A program made the position numbers and the translations under genes. From Syntrophomonadaceae bacterium (GTDB lineage Bacteria > Bacillota > Syntrophomonadia > Syntrophomonadales > Syntrophomonadaceae), in contig JAAYCQ010000062.1 in the NCBI GenBank assembly GCA_012729715.1, positions 1-36,086 on the forward strand: a stretch of DNA of 36,086 nucleotides. Reading direction: 5' to 3'. Position 1 is the stretch's first letter. Every line of letters begins with the position of its first letter. Under the pieces are notes generated by a model. That model was not told the origin of the DNA. It worked only from the letters and a program-made list of their open reading frames with translations, and made no database searches. Positions 16,997 through 24,216 of the stretch are shown one piece after another.

Positions 16997-17554
16997 ATGA
17001 TATCGGTTAATGACTTTAAGACCGGAGTAACTATTGAAATGGATGGACAGGCCTGGCAGGTAGTGGAGTTTCAACATGTAAAACCAGGGAAAGGTGCCGC
17101 ATTCGTACGGGCTAAACTGAAAAATGTTAAAACTGGAGGCTCGGTCGAAAAAACCTTCCGCGGAGGGGAAAAAGTACCCCGTGCTCACCTGGATAAAAGA
17201 GAAATGCAGTATCTTTATAATGATGGTGAAGGTTATGTCTGCATGGATACGGAAAATTACGAGCAGATAACTATTAATGCGGAAGCCTTGGGTGACGGGG
17301 TTAAGTGGTTGCTGGAAAACATGAATATACATGTGCTTCTATATCAGGGAAACATACTCGGTCTGGAACTTCCTAATTTTGTGGAATTGGAGGTAACCGA
17401 AACGGAGCCCGGGGTAAAGGGTGACACTGCTACCGGGGCTACTAAAAATGCTACCCTGGAAACTGGTGCTACGGTGAAGGTCCCTCTATTTATAAATACT
17501 GGTGATAGAATCAGAATAGATACGCGTATTGGCGAATATTTGGACCGGGCCTAA
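16997..17554 (+). CDS. efp: Elongation factor P
   Basis: 185 residues, the normal length. Three beta-barrel domains; the N-terminal KOW-like domain carries the tip loop [10 protein letters not shown] with Lys32 at the position that is modified in many bacteria. The C-terminal ends with [20 protein letters not shown], the conserved OB domain terminus. EF-P binds the ribosome between P and E sites and speeds peptide bond formation at consecutive prolines. Start ATG 16997 with ggagggataag upstream. Last gene of its operon; a long perfect inverted repeat follows its stop. Confidence 0.97.
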   Translation: MISVNDFKTGVTIEMDGQAWQVVEFQHVKPGKGAAFVRAKLKNVKTGGSVEKTFRGGEKVPRAHLDKREMQYLYNDGEGYVCMDTENYEQITINAEALGDGVKWLLENMNIHVLLYQGNILGLELPNFVELEVTETEPGVKGDTATGATKNATLETGATVKVPLFINTGDRIRIDTRIGEYLDRA

Positions 17555-17556
17555 AA

Positions 17557-17598
17557 GAGCAAGTGGGGACGGTTCTTGCGAGCCGTCCCCACTTGCTC
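17557..17598. repeat. Long perfect inverted repeat between efp and gctB
   Basis: GAGCAAGTGGGGACGG (17557-17572) and CCGTCCCCACTTGCTC (17583-17598) pair over 16 bp with a 10-base loop. It starts two bases after the efp stop and lies between convergent genes, so it could stop or protect transcripts, but no T-run follows. A close copy of its left arm plus loop is found at the end of the Kae1-like gene (32459-32477), so it belongs to a dispersed family. Confidence 0.75.
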
Positions 17599-17630
17599 AG
17601 GGCAGATCTGTGCGTTAAGCCCCTACACCC

Positions 17631-18515
17631 CTAACTTTTCTGTTTATATAACTGTTCCATCATATCATAGCTGTTCTCCAGTACTTTCATATAGAAGTCG
17701 AAGCCTTTTTCTGGATCAGCCATCTGGGCACGGCCATTCCCCAGGTACAGGCCATAGGGGTCAAGGATCCGCATAATCTCTACCTGTTCCCGGGTTGGCC
17801 TTTCGGTCACGGTACAATCCGGGTGAATTTTTAGATCCCAGGAGACATTTGCTTTAACCTGTTCCGGTTCTAGACCGGGGTGACAGCTAGCAAGGTACAT
17901 TTCCTTACTATCAGGCTCAAAACGGAATACCCCCATATCAGTTATTACTGCCGCGGGACCGCCGCCTAATAAGCCGGCTTTCTGCCGGGAATCACCTCCG
18001 GAAAGAAAACCCGGAGTGGTTAGATAATCCACCCGTTCGATGAAGCGTCTTCTTTCCTGGCGCATCATTACTAGCAAGCGACCTACGGAAGAGCCAATAT
18101 CGTTGCCACCGCCGCTGCCGGCTACCCGAACCTTGGCTCGAGGATAACCCCCGATGGCGGTAGTGTTTAAATTACCGAATTTATCGATTTGAGCCGCCCC
18201 AATTAAGCCTACGTTAAAAAATCCCCGTTGCTGGTCGCCAAACAATCGCCACATAGGCAGGCAACTATAGGCTTTTTCATCTATGGTACTATCGGCTATA
18301 CAGGTGAGAAGCCGGCGTGGCGCAGAACCAATAGCTCCGCCTTCTACGGCTATAGTCATATTCGGACCATGGGTAAATTTGGCTACCATGGCGGCTATTA
18401 ATGGTGGACCAATACCTACAAAGGCGGTTTCCGTATCACGAAATTCCCGGGCCATGGTGGCGGCCATTAATTCCATCAAGGTATAGTCACTGACATATTC
18501 ATTGCTGGTCATCAT
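17631..18515 (-). CDS. CoA-transferase family I, beta subunit (GctB-like)
   Basis: 294 residues from ATG 18515 with GGAGGTG upstream. The features of GctB-type beta subunits are visible: VEGGAIG with a candidate catalytic Glu, 'NVGLIGAAQIDKFGNLNTTAIG', and VRVAGSGGGNDIGSS. Enzymes of this family move CoA between acyl-CoA and a carboxylate through a glutamyl-CoA intermediate; glutaconate, and in other members 3-oxoacids, are substrates. It starts 3 bases after the alpha-subunit stop, so the two form an alpha/beta pair. The substrate cannot be told; no other fatty acid or glutamate genes lie nearby. It is slightly longer than the roughly 265 residues of glutaconate CoA-transferase beta. Confidence 0.8.
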   Translation of the reverse strand: MMTSNEYVSDYTLMELMAATMAREFRDTETAFVGIGPPLIAAMVAKFTHGPNMTIAVEGGAIGSAPRRLLTCIADSTIDEKAYSCLPMWRLFGDQQRGFFNVGLIGAAQIDKFGNLNTTAIGGYPRAKVRVAGSGGGNDIGSSVGRLLVMMRQERRRFIERVDYLTTPGFLSGGDSRQKAGLLGGGPAAVITDMGVFRFEPDSKEMYLASCHPGLEPEQVKANVSWDLKIHPDCTVTERPTREQVEIMRILDPYGLYLGNGRAQMADPEKGFDFYMKVLENSYDMMEQLYKQKS

Positions 18516-18518
18516 AAA

Positions 18519-19460
18519 CTACCGCACCTCCCCATATTTCTGGTAACGTTGTTCGGCCCTGGCCAGGCGTATTAATCTGTCCCAGCCGATTTTTTGGCAG
18601 TAACCCTCCCAGTCATCCACTCCATAAATCCATTCTTCGGCCCAGCGTTTGAAGCTTTCTTGCGTAGCCCAGGCCTTATTAACTTGGTTACCATAGGGAA
18701 CGTCCATAGCATAGCAGTATGAACAACCCCGGCCATGAGAGCCGAAGGGAACATGGACTACCGCATCTACACAATAATAAGGAATACAGGTGAGGTTAGG
18801 GTGACGACGTATTTCATCGGTAGGAACAATCTCCTCGGTAGTAATAACAACGTACTCAGCTGCCCGGGCCAGGGAATCATCATCACCTATGTGCCCCAGG
18901 ATCTGGGCATTACCTATGGGGTCACAACGCTGCACATGGATGAAGGCTACATCGGGATAGGCAGCAGGTACCAGGGCTACTGGTTCACCAGTATAGGGAT
19001 CATCAATTATTTTAATCCTGGTATTATGTAGAGGAATATCCGAACCTAACAGAGATTTTACCGGCATGAAAGAGAGGCCCATGGAAGCAGCCAGAAAACG
19101 CATCCCGGTAGACAGGTTGGAATATTCCTCGATTTCAATCCGCTGGGGTATTTCCTGTTCCAGGGCGCGGCGATAAACTGCATCCGAGCCCCAAATGCCA
19201 CCCCAGTTGTAGGCAATTTCGAATTTATCTACCAGACCCAGGCCGATAAGTATGGAATCGTGTACAAATGATACCGATGTATCACTAACCAGGCTTAAAT
19301 TCTTTTTACCTTGTCGGGCTACCTCATGTATTGCTGCGGTTGGAGTTCGGTCACCAATTCCACCAAAACTAAGATACGCGCCGTCCTGTACAAATTGAGC
19401 TACAGCCTGTTTAAGGCTCATTACTTTGTTAACCGGTGCCGTGTGATGCTTTTTCTGCAT
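18519..19460 (-). CDS. CoA-transferase family I, alpha subunit (GctA-like)
   Basis: 313 residues from ATG 19460, with agggggag upstream. The N-terminus (MSLKQAVAQFVQDGAYLSFGGIGDRTPTAAIHEVARQ) has the GGxG-type CoA-binding loop of family I alpha subunits, and the remainder ('IKIIDDPYTGEPVALVPAAYPDVAFIHVQRCDPIGNAQI') matches GctA. The C-terminal part holds a Cys-containing motif (GRGCSYCYAMD). It pairs with the GctB-like gene immediately downstream. In syntrophic and fermentative Clostridia such enzymes take part in acid activation, but the substrate is not indicated. A near-consensus sigma-A promoter lies about 90 bases upstream. Confidence 0.8.
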   Translation of the reverse strand: MQKKHHTAPVNKVMSLKQAVAQFVQDGAYLSFGGIGDRTPTAAIHEVARQGKKNLSLVSDTSVSFVHDSILIGLGLVDKFEIAYNWGGIWGSDAVYRRALEQEIPQRIEIEEYSNLSTGMRFLAASMGLSFMPVKSLLGSDIPLHNTRIKIIDDPYTGEPVALVPAAYPDVAFIHVQRCDPIGNAQILGHIGDDDSLARAAEYVVITTEEIVPTDEIRRHPNLTCIPYYCVDAVVHVPFGSHGRGCSYCYAMDVPYGNQVNKAWATQESFKRWAEEWIYGVDDWEGYCQKIGWDRLIRLARAEQRYQKYGEVR

Positions 19461-19499
19461 TCTCTATCTCCCCCTTATTTAGTTGTCATCTTAAATACC

Positions 19500-19712
19500 A
19501 TGAGAAACCGGCAATGGAAAGTAATATTATATCTGACTCTATTTACCATGATTATACATCTTTCTATATTTTTTGACAATCAATGGAAAGAAATTATTCA
19601 CCCCTATTTGTACTTACAGGGATTATTTCTTTCTTTTTTAGCAATAATATTAATGCAAACATTATTCTATGCCCTAAATGAAAAAAGGAGGCAAGGTTGT
19701 GAGGGATATTAG
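19500..19712 (+). CDS. Possible 70-residue membrane protein
   Basis: The track ORF starts at 19311 inside the oppositely oriented gctA; the sensible part begins at ATG 19500. It encodes 70 residues with two hydrophobic segments (VILYLTLFTMIIHLSIFF and YLQGLFLSFLAIILMQTLFYAL) and a basic tail, and overlaps the next gene by 14 bases. There is no visible ribosome binding site, and the gctA promoter lies within it on the other strand. A T-rich stretch can yield such a sequence by chance, so it is only tentative. No family recognised. Confidence 0.35.
   Translation: MRNRQWKVILYLTLFTMIIHLSIFFDNQWKEIIHPYLYLQGLFLSFLAIILMQTLFYALNEKRRQGCEGY
19551..19579 (-). promoter_or_regulatory. Strong sigma-A promoter for the CoA-transferase operon
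   Basis: On the - strand TTGTCA (19579-19574) and TATAAT (19556-19551) are separated by 17 bases. This is the best promoter match in the window and reads toward gctA, giving a leader of roughly 80 bases. Confidence 0.75.
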
Positions 19713-20133
19713 TGAAAAAGTCAGCTATCTGCAGGGGTTGAGTGAAGGGTTAAATATTAGTGATGGCAACCCCCAGGGTAAGATTATTACCGGTATTTTG
19801 GCGGTGTTGGACGACATTTCCGGGATACTGGTAGATATGCGTTCCGAGTTTAACATAGTTAAAGAATATATTGAAAGTATTGATGATGATCTTTTTGAAC
19901 TGGAAGAGAATTTCAAACAGGACAGAGATGTAATAGAGCTAAGATGTGATAATTGCGGAGAAGAACTCTGTTTTGATGCGGATTTAATTGAAGATGACGA
20001 TGTAATCGAAATAATATGCCCGCGTTGTAACGAAGTTGTTTTTGTTAATGATGGTTCCTTTGACTATGAATATAGTGATTATGATGATGAGATGGGAGAT
20101 GAGCAGGAGATCAGAAGGAACACCGATTCCTAA
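19699..20133 (+). CDS. CD1247-type zinc-ribbon protein
   Basis: The likely start is GTG 19699, eight bases after AAAGGAGG; the track start (ATG 19678) would place the ribosome binding site inside the gene. This gives 144 residues. The N-terminal half (VRDISEKVSYLQGLSEGLNI) and the acidic helix 'EYIESIDDDLFELEENF' match the conserved clostridial family named after C. difficile CD1247. The C-terminal half has two CxxC pairs (CDNCGEELCF, CPRCNEVVF), a zinc ribbon, and an acidic tail. Function unknown; common in spore-forming Clostridia. A terminator follows. Confidence 0.75.
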   Translation: MRDISEKVSYLQGLSEGLNISDGNPQGKIITGILAVLDDISGILVDMRSEFNIVKEYIESIDDDLFELEENFKQDRDVIELRCDNCGEELCFDADLIEDDDVIEIICPRCNEVVFVNDGSFDYEYSDYDDEMGDEQEIRRNTDS

Positions 20134-20155
20134 TTATCTAAACTCACCAATTGTT

Positions 20156-20182
20156 AAGGGCTGCTGCGGCAGCTCTTTTTTA
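20156..20182 (+). terminator. Rho-independent terminator after the CD1247-type gene
   Basis: AGGGCTGC and GCAGCTCT pair (one G-U) around a short TGCG loop and run straight into T6. It separates this gene from the spoIIIA operon. Confidence 0.85.
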
Positions 20183-20241
20183 TTCCTCCCATAAACTCTC
20201 TTTCCAATCCTGCTGTCTGTAAATTTTAGAGTGTGGGTTAG

Positions 20242-20279
20242 TGGTCGACAGGGCAGACACACGGGTCTGCCCCTACAAC
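20242..20279. repeat. Dispersed palindromic repeat, copy B
   Basis: GGTCGACAGGGCAGACACAC then GGGTCTGCCCCTACAA; same orientation as copy A at 15704, with only a few differences. Arms GGGCAGAC (20251-20258) and GTCTGCCC (20265-20272). Confidence 0.75.
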
Positions 20280-20283
20280 CTTG

Positions 20284-20349
20284 CTCCTCACCCGTCGCTC
20301 CTCGCCTCTCGCTCCTCGCCTCTCGCCCCTCGCCCCTCGCCCCTCACCC
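20284..20349. repeat. Imperfect short tandem repeat, C-rich
   Basis: Units such as CGCTCCTCGCCTCT and CGCCCCT are repeated across about 65 bases directly after the palindromic repeat. Highly skewed (C and T on +). It lies between the terminator and the spoIIIA promoter region. The ORFs drawn through it at 20231 and 20241 are artefacts. Confidence 0.7.
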
Positions 20350-20397
20350 TATATGCATTCAAGCGTCTGTTTTGTTATTACTTCTGCAGTATAAATG

Positions 20398-20425
20398 GCA
20401 TATTTTCCACCACTAACCAATATTT
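20398..20425 (+). promoter_or_regulatory. Candidate sigma-E promoter for spoIIIA
   Basis: GCATATT (20398-20404) and CAATATTT (20418-20425), 13 bases apart, resemble the sigma-E elements (KMATATT, CATACAHT). In B. subtilis spoIIIA is transcribed by sigma-E in the mother cell. It lies 25 bases before the spoIIIAA start. The -10 match is only moderate. Confidence 0.4.
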
Positions 20426-20450
20426 ATGGTAAAGCAGGGAGGTGTTATCG

Positions 20451-21407
20451 TTGCCAGGTCTTGGTAAGGAGTTGCTGAAAAGAGAAATACTTCCCTTCTT
20501 TGCGCAACCGGTTAAGCATTTGTTGCTGGGTCTAGGGGAAGATAGCTGTTTGCTGCTGGAAGAAATACGCCTACGTTGTGGTCAACCCCTGTTATTAAAA
20601 GTAGGGGATAGGGATTATACCCTGGACTCGCGGGGGCGGCTTAGTACAGACATCTTTAGTGGCTATGTTATAGGTGAGGAGGATATATACCGAACTATTG
20701 CTGCCATAAGTGATAATTCCCTTTATGCCTTTGAAGAAGAGATAAGACGAGGGTTTATAACCGTAGCCGGCGGACACCGGGTGGGATTGGCAGGACAGGT
20801 TGTGCTGCAGGGGGAGTTGGTTAAAACTATGAAAGACTTCTCCAGCCTTTGTTTTCGAATAGCACGGGAAGTAAAAGACTGTGCCCTTTCCCTGCTTCCT
20901 TACATAAATGGCGGTAGTGGCAGGACTAGCATCAATACTCTGATTATTTCTCCTCCCCGTTGTGGCAAGACCACTATTTTAAGGGATTTGGCCCGACTTC
21001 TAGCTTATGGCAGCCAACGCTTTCCAGCTCGTAATGTGGTTATAGTTGATGAACGTTCGGAATTGGCCGGAAGTTACCGGGGGATACCACAGCTTGATGT
21101 AGGCCCACGAACAGACGTTTTAGATGCCTGCCCCAAAGCGCAGGGCATGATTATGGCTTTGCGTTCGCTATCTCCTCAGGTAATTATTACTGATGAAATT
21201 GGTCGTCAGGAGGATGTAACGGCTATCCAGGAATGTGTTAATGCCGGGGTGGCAGTTATCAGCAGTGTGCATGCCAGTAATCTGGACGAACTGCAAAAAC
21301 GCCCGGTGATGAGGGAGTTATTGTCAACCCAGGCTTTTAAACTGGCAGTGATACTATCACGGCAAAATGGCCCGGGTCACATACAAGATATTGTCAGGTG
21401 GGATTAG
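20451..21407 (+). CDS. spoIIIAA: SpoIIIAA, sporulation AAA-type ATPase
   Basis: Start at TTG 20451 (GGGAGG eight bases upstream); the track start GTG 20442 overlaps that Shine-Dalgarno. 318 residues, family length. A RecA-like ATPase of the secretion-ATPase type: Walker A PPRCGKTT at about residue 172, Walker B VVIVDERSELAG, and 'TDEIGRQEDVTAIQECVNAGVAVISSVHA'. SpoIIIAA energises the SpoIIIA-SpoIIQ channel complex that connects mother cell and forespore, resembling type III/IV secretion or pilus ATPases. First gene of the spoIIIA operon; separated from spoIIIAB by 140 bases that contain a MITE-like repeat. Confidence 0.95.
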   Translation: MPGLGKELLKREILPFFAQPVKHLLLGLGEDSCLLLEEIRLRCGQPLLLKVGDRDYTLDSRGRLSTDIFSGYVIGEEDIYRTIAAISDNSLYAFEEEIRRGFITVAGGHRVGLAGQVVLQGELVKTMKDFSSLCFRIAREVKDCALSLLPYINGGSGRTSINTLIISPPRCGKTTILRDLARLLAYGSQRFPARNVVIVDERSELAGSYRGIPQLDVGPRTDVLDACPKAQGMIMALRSLSPQVIITDEIGRQEDVTAIQECVNAGVAVISSVHASNLDELQKRPVMRELLSTQAFKLAVILSRQNGPGHIQDIVRWD

Positions 21408-21453
21408 TATGATAATAGGGCCCTGGTAGCGGACGGTATATGTAGGGCATAGT

Positions 21454-21540
21454 TCGGGGGTAACCCAAAAGACGGGGTTAATTAAGAATTATGAATTTTG
21501 AATTAATGTAGAAATGCTAACGCATTTCCCTTAATAGGGA
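21454..21540. repeat. MITE-like AT-rich repeat, copy 1
   Basis: Contains GTAACCCAAAAGACGGGGTT, an AT-rich core (TTAATTAAGAATTATGAATT) and the hairpin GAAATGC-TAAC-GCATTTC (21511-21528). Same orientation as copy 3 (30938-31034), opposite to copy 2 (25968-26072). It sits inside the spoIIIA operon, between spoIIIAA and spoIIIAB. Confidence 0.7.
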
Positions 21541-21547
21541 GGAGAAG

Positions 21548-22069
21548 ATGTTTTTTAAAACTATGGGTATTGCCTTAATAATAGGAGGTTTTGGCGCTTT
21601 TGGATTAAGCGGAGCCCGGCGCTTCGAAAGGAGAGTAGACGAACTAAAGAATATGAGGTTGGCTTTGGGATTTCTGGAAAAGGAAATCACCTGTACTTAT
21701 ACCCCTCTTTCCCGGGCTCTGGATCGAACGGCAGTATTCTGTGAAAAGCCGGTGTCTTTACTGTTCCAGGAAGGTGCTGACCTATTACAGGCCGGTGAGG
21801 GTATTACTGCCGGGGAAGCATGGAGGAAGGGCCTGAAAAAATTGGCCCGGGATTCATCGTTAAACGATGGGGATTTGCAGCTTTTAAATAGTGTAGCAGC
21901 ACAACTGGGAATGTCTGATGCTAAGGAGCAGAAGAAGGTGTTTAACCTGTTACAGGAAGAGTTAAGGATGCAAGAGGAAAAGGCCCGGGACGAACTGAAG
22001 TCAGGCCACAAGCTCTGGGCATATGGGGGATTTATTATGGGTTCTGTGGTGGTACTGCTGCTTATATAA
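21548..22069 (+). CDS. spoIIIAB: SpoIIIAB, stage III sporulation membrane protein
   Basis: 173 residues, matching family size. Hydrophobic segments at the start (about 5-20) and very end (WAYGGFIMGSVVVLLLI) bracket a helical soluble domain, as in SpoIIIAB and the related GspF-like fold ('LKNMRLALGFLEKEITCTYTPLSRAL'). It belongs to the channel complex with SpoIIIAA. ATG 21548 has gggaggaga upstream. Its stop is followed by 220 bases of repeats before spoIIIAC. Confidence 0.93.
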   Translation: MFFKTMGIALIIGGFGAFGLSGARRFERRVDELKNMRLALGFLEKEITCTYTPLSRALDRTAVFCEKPVSLLFQEGADLLQAGEGITAGEAWRKGLKKLARDSSLNDGDLQLLNSVAAQLGMSDAKEQKKVFNLLQEELRMQEEKARDELKSGHKLWAYGGFIMGSVVVLLLI

Positions 22070-22070
22070 A

Positions 22071-22100
22071 CGGAAGTCGGAGGTCGGAAGGCAGACCTCA
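22071..22100. repeat. GGAGGTC-type direct repeat after spoIIIAB
   Basis: Right after the stop codon lies CGGAAGTCGGAGGTCGGAAG. A nearly identical tract (CGGAAGGCGGAGGTCAGATG...GGAGGTCAGGG) follows the spoIIIAD stop at 22889-22922. These tracts look like one repeat family placed after stop codons. Confidence 0.55.
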
Positions 22101-22117
22101 AATATCAGGCGCCGGTA

Positions 22118-22149
22118 TTGTAGGGGCGGACCCATGTGTCCGCCCGGCC
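22118..22149. repeat. Dispersed palindromic repeat, copy C
   Basis: TAGGGGCGGACCCATGTGTC then CGCCCGGCC; arms GGGCGGAC / GTCCGCCC. Inverted relative to copies A and B and with compensating changes in both arms, so the stem is preserved. Confidence 0.7.
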
Positions 22150-22189
22150 AAGCACTAACATTCAGGAGTAAGGAGCAAGGTGTGTATTT

Positions 22190-22224
22190 TGTAGAGGCGG
22201 ACCCATGTGTCCGCCCGGTTTGGC
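22190..22224. repeat. Dispersed palindromic repeat, copy D
   Basis: TGTAGAGGCGGACCCATGTG then TCCGCCCGG, a direct duplicate of copy C about 70 bases on; both are followed by similar flanks (CAAGCACTAACATT and TGGCACCAACATT). Confidence 0.7.
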
Positions 22225-22292
22225 ACCAACATTTGTGGTTATTCAAGGCATGCGTTAACCATGTCTATCAACTAAGTAAAGGGGCGGTTGGG

Positions 22293-22487
22293 ATGAACAT
22301 CGATATAATTTTTCGTATCGCCGGCATAGGGATACTAATTTCAGTATTATCAATCGTACTAAAACAGGCCAAAAAGGAAGAGCAGGCTGAGATGCTGACC
22401 CTGGCCGGGGTGGTAGTAGTCCTAATCATAGTAGTGCAGCTAATGAACCAACTTTTTACCGTGGTAAGGTCTGTTTTTAATCTGTAA
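22293..22487 (+). CDS. spoIIIAC: SpoIIIAC, small stage III sporulation membrane protein
   Basis: The track ORF (22023) runs through the repeats; the real start is ATG 22293 with aaggggcggttggg upstream, giving 64 residues, the family length. Two hydrophobic segments (IIFRIAGIGILISVLSIVL and LTLAGVVVVLIIVVQLM) separated by KQAKKEEQAE form the standard SpoIIIAC hairpin. Part of the SpoIIIA-SpoIIQ transport complex. spoIIIAD follows after 11 bases. Confidence 0.93.
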   Translation: MNIDIIFRIAGIGILISVLSIVLKQAKKEEQAEMLTLAGVVVVLIIVVQLMNQLFTVVRSVFNL

Positions 22488-22498
22488 GGAGCGATGCC

Positions 22499-22888
22499 AT
22501 GGAAATTGCACAAATTGTTGGATTAGCCCTTGTAACAACTATTATGCTCTTAATTCTGCGCCAGGAAAAACCTGTTCTGGCAGTGTTATTAAGCATAGTT
22601 TTCAGCATTATTATCTTTACCCTCATGATGGGTAAGATGGCCTCAATCCTCAACGTGATGCGGGAACTGACCCGCCGTGCTGAGGTAAATTATTTTTTCT
22701 TTGCCACTATTTTAAAGATACTGGGGGTAGCCTACCTGGCTGAATTTGCAGTTGCCATATGCCAGGATGCAGGTGAACAAGCTGTAGCTAAAAAGGTGGA
22801 GTTTGCCTCAAAAATAATTATTGCCGTTCTGGCCCTGCCCATAATGATAGCCATACTGGAATCATTAATGCAGCTAATGCCGGGGTAA
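22499..22888 (+). CDS. spoIIIAD: SpoIIIAD, stage III sporulation membrane protein
   Basis: 129 residues from ATG 22499 with AAGGAG seven bases upstream. Four hydrophobic segments; MEIAQIVGLALVTTIMLLILRQEKP and 'FFFATILKILGVAYLAEFAVAICQDAGEQAVAKKVEFASKIII' are typical of SpoIIIAD. It is related to SpoIIIAC and to the small membrane proteins of flagellar/type III export. Operon position and length fit. Confidence 0.95.
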   Translation: MEIAQIVGLALVTTIMLLILRQEKPVLAVLLSIVFSIIIFTLMMGKMASILNVMRELTRRAEVNYFFFATILKILGVAYLAEFAVAICQDAGEQAVAKKVEFASKIIIAVLALPIMIAILESLMQLMPG

Positions 22889-22922
22889 ACGGAAGGCGGA
22901 GGTCAGATGCCGGAGGTCAGGG

Positions 22923-24194
22923 ATGGAGAAGCAAGAAAATGAGGGAGGGGAGATTGTGCTAGAGATACCGGCAAAAAAAACAGTATTGACCAGAAAGCGC
23001 TCCCTAACTACAGGCAAAACTTGGCGCCGGAGCCTGATGGCTGGGTTGATACTGGTTTTCTTCCTCACTAGTGGCTTACCTCTGGCCTCTGCTGCTGATA
23101 GTGAGCCCGTTTTCTCTTTCGAGGATACGGTAAAGGACCTGGATTTGATGGCTTTGGAAGAATACCGGGACAAACTGGATAATGAAGTGTCTTCCATGAT
23201 GGAGGGTAAGCCCTTGAAGGAGTGGCTGCTGGATTTCATCAGGGGAGATTGGAAATTTAATATAAAGGAAATAGGGGACAGTTTTTTGCGTCTCCTGTTT
23301 AGAGAAATACTGGCTAATTCTAATTTGTTGGGTAAGATTTTAATTCTATCAGTTATATCTGCACTCCTTATTAATTTACAAACGGCTTTTTCCTCATCGG
23401 TAGCTCAAATGTCTTATCTGGCATGTTTTATGGCTCTATGTGCCATAGCTTTAAGCTCTTTTAAAATTGTTCTGGGTATTGGCCAGCAAACTATAGATAA
23501 TATGGTTGGTTTTATGACTGCTATGCTTCCCCAGATGCTGGTTTTAACTGCTGGCCTGGGTAATATAAATGCTTCGGCTATGCTTTTTCCATTATTAATG
23601 ACCGTATCTACAGCTTTTGCCACTACGGTTAAGAATGTAGTATTTCCCTTGATTATTCTCTCTGCCATTCTTAACCTGGTTAACCATATGTCAAATACCT
23701 TGAAGGTGGAGAGGATGGGCAAATTTTTTACCCAGTTGGCCCAATTATCACTGGGGTTTTTTCTAACTATTTTCGTTGGTATTATCACCCTGCGGGCAGT
23801 ATATGCTGCTACTTTGGACAAGGTCGCTCTAAGAACTACGAAGTTCGTTACTGATAACGCCATACCGGTAGTGGGAAAGATGTTTTCGGACACCATCGAG
23901 GTAGCTGCAGGTTACGTCGTAATGATAAAACAGGCCCTGGGCATATATGGGGTATTGGTGATTGTAGGGATGATTTTAGCACCGCTGCTGAAAATCGGCG
24001 CTATAGCCCTCATTTATAAGGTTTCTGCCGCTATAGTGGAACCCCTGGGAGATTCGCGAACCGCCGGAATACTGGAGGTTATGAGCGCCCATATTTTTCT
24101 AATGCTGGCTACCGTCGCAGCAGTAGGCCTGATGTTTTTTATTATGATAGCCATTGTAGCCGGAATGGCCAATAACCTGGGAATGCTGCGGTGA
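22923..24194 (+). CDS. spoIIIAE: SpoIIIAE, stage III sporulation polytopic membrane protein
   Basis: 423 residues from ATG 22923, whose GGAGG lies in the GGAGGTC repeat tract. An alternative GTG at 22956, preceded by GGAGGGG, would give 412 residues, nearer the usual roughly 400. A signal-like hydrophobic segment (MAGLILVFFLTSGLPLASAA) precedes a soluble part, followed by about seven membrane spans. The family core 'LFREILANSNLLGKILILSVISALLINLQ' is clear. SpoIIIAE is the permease-like polytopic part of the mother cell-forespore channel. Confidence 0.93.
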   Translation: MEKQENEGGEIVLEIPAKKTVLTRKRSLTTGKTWRRSLMAGLILVFFLTSGLPLASAADSEPVFSFEDTVKDLDLMALEEYRDKLDNEVSSMMEGKPLKEWLLDFIRGDWKFNIKEIGDSFLRLLFREILANSNLLGKILILSVISALLINLQTAFSSSVAQMSYLACFMALCAIALSSFKIVLGIGQQTIDNMVGFMTAMLPQMLVLTAGLGNINASAMLFPLLMTVSTAFATTVKNVVFPLIILSAILNLVNHMSNTLKVERMGKFFTQLAQLSLGFFLTIFVGIITLRAVYAATLDKVALRTTKFVTDNAIPVVGKMFSDTIEVAAGYVVMIKQALGIYGVLVIVGMILAPLLKIGAIALIYKVSAAIVEPLGDSRTAGILEVMSAHIFLMLATVAAVGLMFFIMIAIVAGMANNLGMLR

Positions 24195-24216
24195 GGGGTA
24201 AATAAGGAGGATTGGA

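Noticed and set aside
17557-17598. Considered as the efp terminator
   Set aside because: The stem is perfect but long, without a T-run, and related sequence occurs elsewhere, so it is listed as a repeat.
19311-19499. N-terminal part of the 133-codon + strand ORF
   Set aside because: It is antisense to the well-supported gctA gene; only the portion after 19500 has any claim.
20284-20349. Considered as a CRISPR-like array
   Set aside because: Repeat units are short, imperfect and lack unique spacers; no cas genes are present.
20231-20432. Two overlapping ORFs of 61 and 63 codons
   Set aside because: They run through the palindromic repeat and the C-rich tandem repeat; the products are low-complexity Ser/Pro/Leu runs with no ribosome binding site.
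22023-22292. N-terminal extension of the spoIIIAC ORF
   Set aside because: The extension reads through the spoIIIAB end and two dispersed repeats; the 64-residue form from 22293 matches the family length.
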